The notes under the pieces were generated by a model. That model ran no database searches, was not told the DNA's origin, and worked only from the letters and a program-made list of their open reading frames with translations. A stretch of 64,000 bases of DNA from Sodalis-like secondary symbiont of Drepanosiphum platanoidis (GTDB lineage Bacteria > Pseudomonadota > Gammaproteobacteria > Enterobacterales > Enterobacteriaceae), in the NCBI RefSeq assembly GCF_964059955.1, contig NZ_OZ060924.1, positions 1 to 64,000 on the forward strand, read 5' to 3'. Shown piece by piece: positions 63,370 through 64,000 of this stretch; within the stretch, counting starts at the first letter, position 1, and every line of letters begins with the position of its first letter. The translations under genes and the position numbers were made by a program.

Positions 63370-63690
63370 TATTTATTATATAAAATATATATCTTTATAT
63401 ATTTTTTTCTAAAAAAATTATAAATAAATTAATTATTTAATTTTTATTATTAATAATATAAAATATTTATATTTTAAATTTTAAAAAAAATAAATTTTTA
63501 ATTAATAATTTTATTTGATTTTTAATTAAAATTATTTTAAAATTATTCAAAAAAATATTTTATAAATTAAATTATTTTAACTTTTTTATATAAATAAAAA
63601 ATATAATATATTTTATAAAAAATTAATATTTTTTATAAAATTTTAAAAATTAATTTAAATTTCTTATATAAGAAATTTCTTAAAAATTAA
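63370..63690. other. gene-free stretch between pykA and smpB
   Basis: About 320 bases of A/T. A perfect 20-nt palindrome (AATTTCTTATATAAGAAATT) at 63658-63677 ends 13 bases before the smpB ATG. It could be an operator-like site or a hairpin in the smpB leader. Nothing else is supported. Confidence 0.5.
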
Positions 63691-64000
63691 ATGAATAATA
63701 AAAGTATTACTAAAAATAAAAGTGCTTATTATAAATATTTTATTGAAAAAAAAATAGAATCTGGATTATTACTTAAAGGATGGGAAGTAAAATCTTCAAG
63801 AGCAAATAGAGTTGATATTAAAAATAGTTATATTTCTATTAAAAATAATGAAGCTTTTTTATTAGGAGCAAATTTTAATCCATTAATAAATCATTTTAAT
63901 TTAAAAGAATACGATTATATTCGTACTAGAAAAATTTTATTAAATAAAAGTGAATTAATATTTTTAAAAAATCAAATAAATATTAAAAAAAAAACTATTA
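63691..64000 (+). CDS. smpB: SsrA-binding protein SmpB (partial, runs off the window)
   Basis: The first 103 codons of SmpB, the protein that delivers tmRNA to stalled ribosomes. The reading frame MNNKSITKNKSAYYKYFIEKK continues open to the window edge. Conserved: YFIEKKIESGLLLKGWEVKSSRANRVDIKNSYI (E. coli [34 protein letters not shown]), EAFLLGANFNPL, and YDYIRTRKILLNKSELIFL. The N-terminus is shorter than in E. coli by about 9 residues. tmRNA (ssrA), which often follows smpB, would lie beyond the window. Confidence 0.95.
   Translation, partial: MNNKSITKNKSAYYKYFIEKKIESGLLLKGWEVKSSRANRVDIKNSYISIKNNEAFLLGANFNPLINHFNLKEYDYIRTRKILLNKSELIFLKNQINIKKKTI

Overview
This window comes from a strongly reduced, extremely AT-rich gammaproteobacterial genome. 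It looks like an obligate intracellular insect symbiont of the Enterobacterales, of the Buchnera/Wigglesworthia type. Nearly every protein aligns end to end with an Escherichia coli counterpart (MnmG, GmhA, YhgN, YigL, YoaE, YdjM, YjcE, CspC, RecBCD, PykA), but is rewritten in Lys/Asn/Ile-rich codons. The G+C content looks well below 25% by eye, except in rRNA and tRNA genes. There are no transposases, phage genes, restriction systems or CRISPR arrays. Intergenic regions are long and almost pure A/T. The species cannot be named from what I can see.

Layout. 0.3-5.5 kb: mioC, mnmG, gmhA, yhgN, rnhA/dnaQ. 6.1-9.1 kb: a 23S rRNA gene standing alone. 9.1-14.3 kb: the lepA-lepB-rnc-era cluster and orn, leftward. 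15-20 kb: accB-accC (first step of fatty acid synthesis) and the biotin block bioD, bioB, bioA, plus tRNA-Val. 20-25 kb: yigL, rpe-trpS, grpE with a perfect 48-bp tandem repeat, suhB. 25.4-28 kb: an rRNA unit 16S-tRNA-Ile-tRNA-Ala-5S-tRNA-Asp-tRNA-Trp-tRNA-Phe that has no 23S inside it. 28-33 kb: porin, gpmA, ssb, def-fmt. 33-35.4 kb: a 2.5-kb gene desert with probable pseudogene debris. 35.4-50 kb: aspS, ruvC, yggX-hemW-yggT, pgl, cspC, tRNA-Ser, rpmE, rpoH, yoaE, rluD, bamD, ydjM. 50.4-59.3 kb: recC-recB-recD. 59.3-64 kb: yjcE, pykA and the start of smpB.

How the genes work together. Retained functions are translation and RNA maturation (rRNAs, tRNAs, MnmG, RluD, Era, RNase III, Orn, LepA, Def/Fmt, AspRS, TrpRS, SmpB), DNA repair (RecBCD, RuvC, DnaQ, Ssb, RNase HI), and envelope basics (LepB, BamD, porin, a few inner-membrane proteins). 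Also kept are central carbon metabolism (Pgl, Rpe, GpmA, PykA) and one vitamin branch, biotin, next to the biotin carboxyl carrier protein and biotin carboxylase. Only the last three biotin steps (bioA, bioD, bioB) are here; bioF and bioC are gone from their usual place between bioB and bioD.

The main observations are: the 23S gene has been cleanly removed from between tRNA-Ala and 5S and works as its own unit, with its own promoter and the old spacer boxA; SuhB, encoded divergently beside the 16S promoter, has lost its phosphatase active-site residues but is otherwise conserved, which fits a role purely as an rRNA antitermination (Nus) factor; GrpE carries five identical 16-residue repeats; the mioC-mnmG junction, the enterobacterial oriC site, has no recognisable origin; and a near-perfect 30-nt inverted repeat sits just upstream of aspS. 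I found no wholly new multi-gene system.
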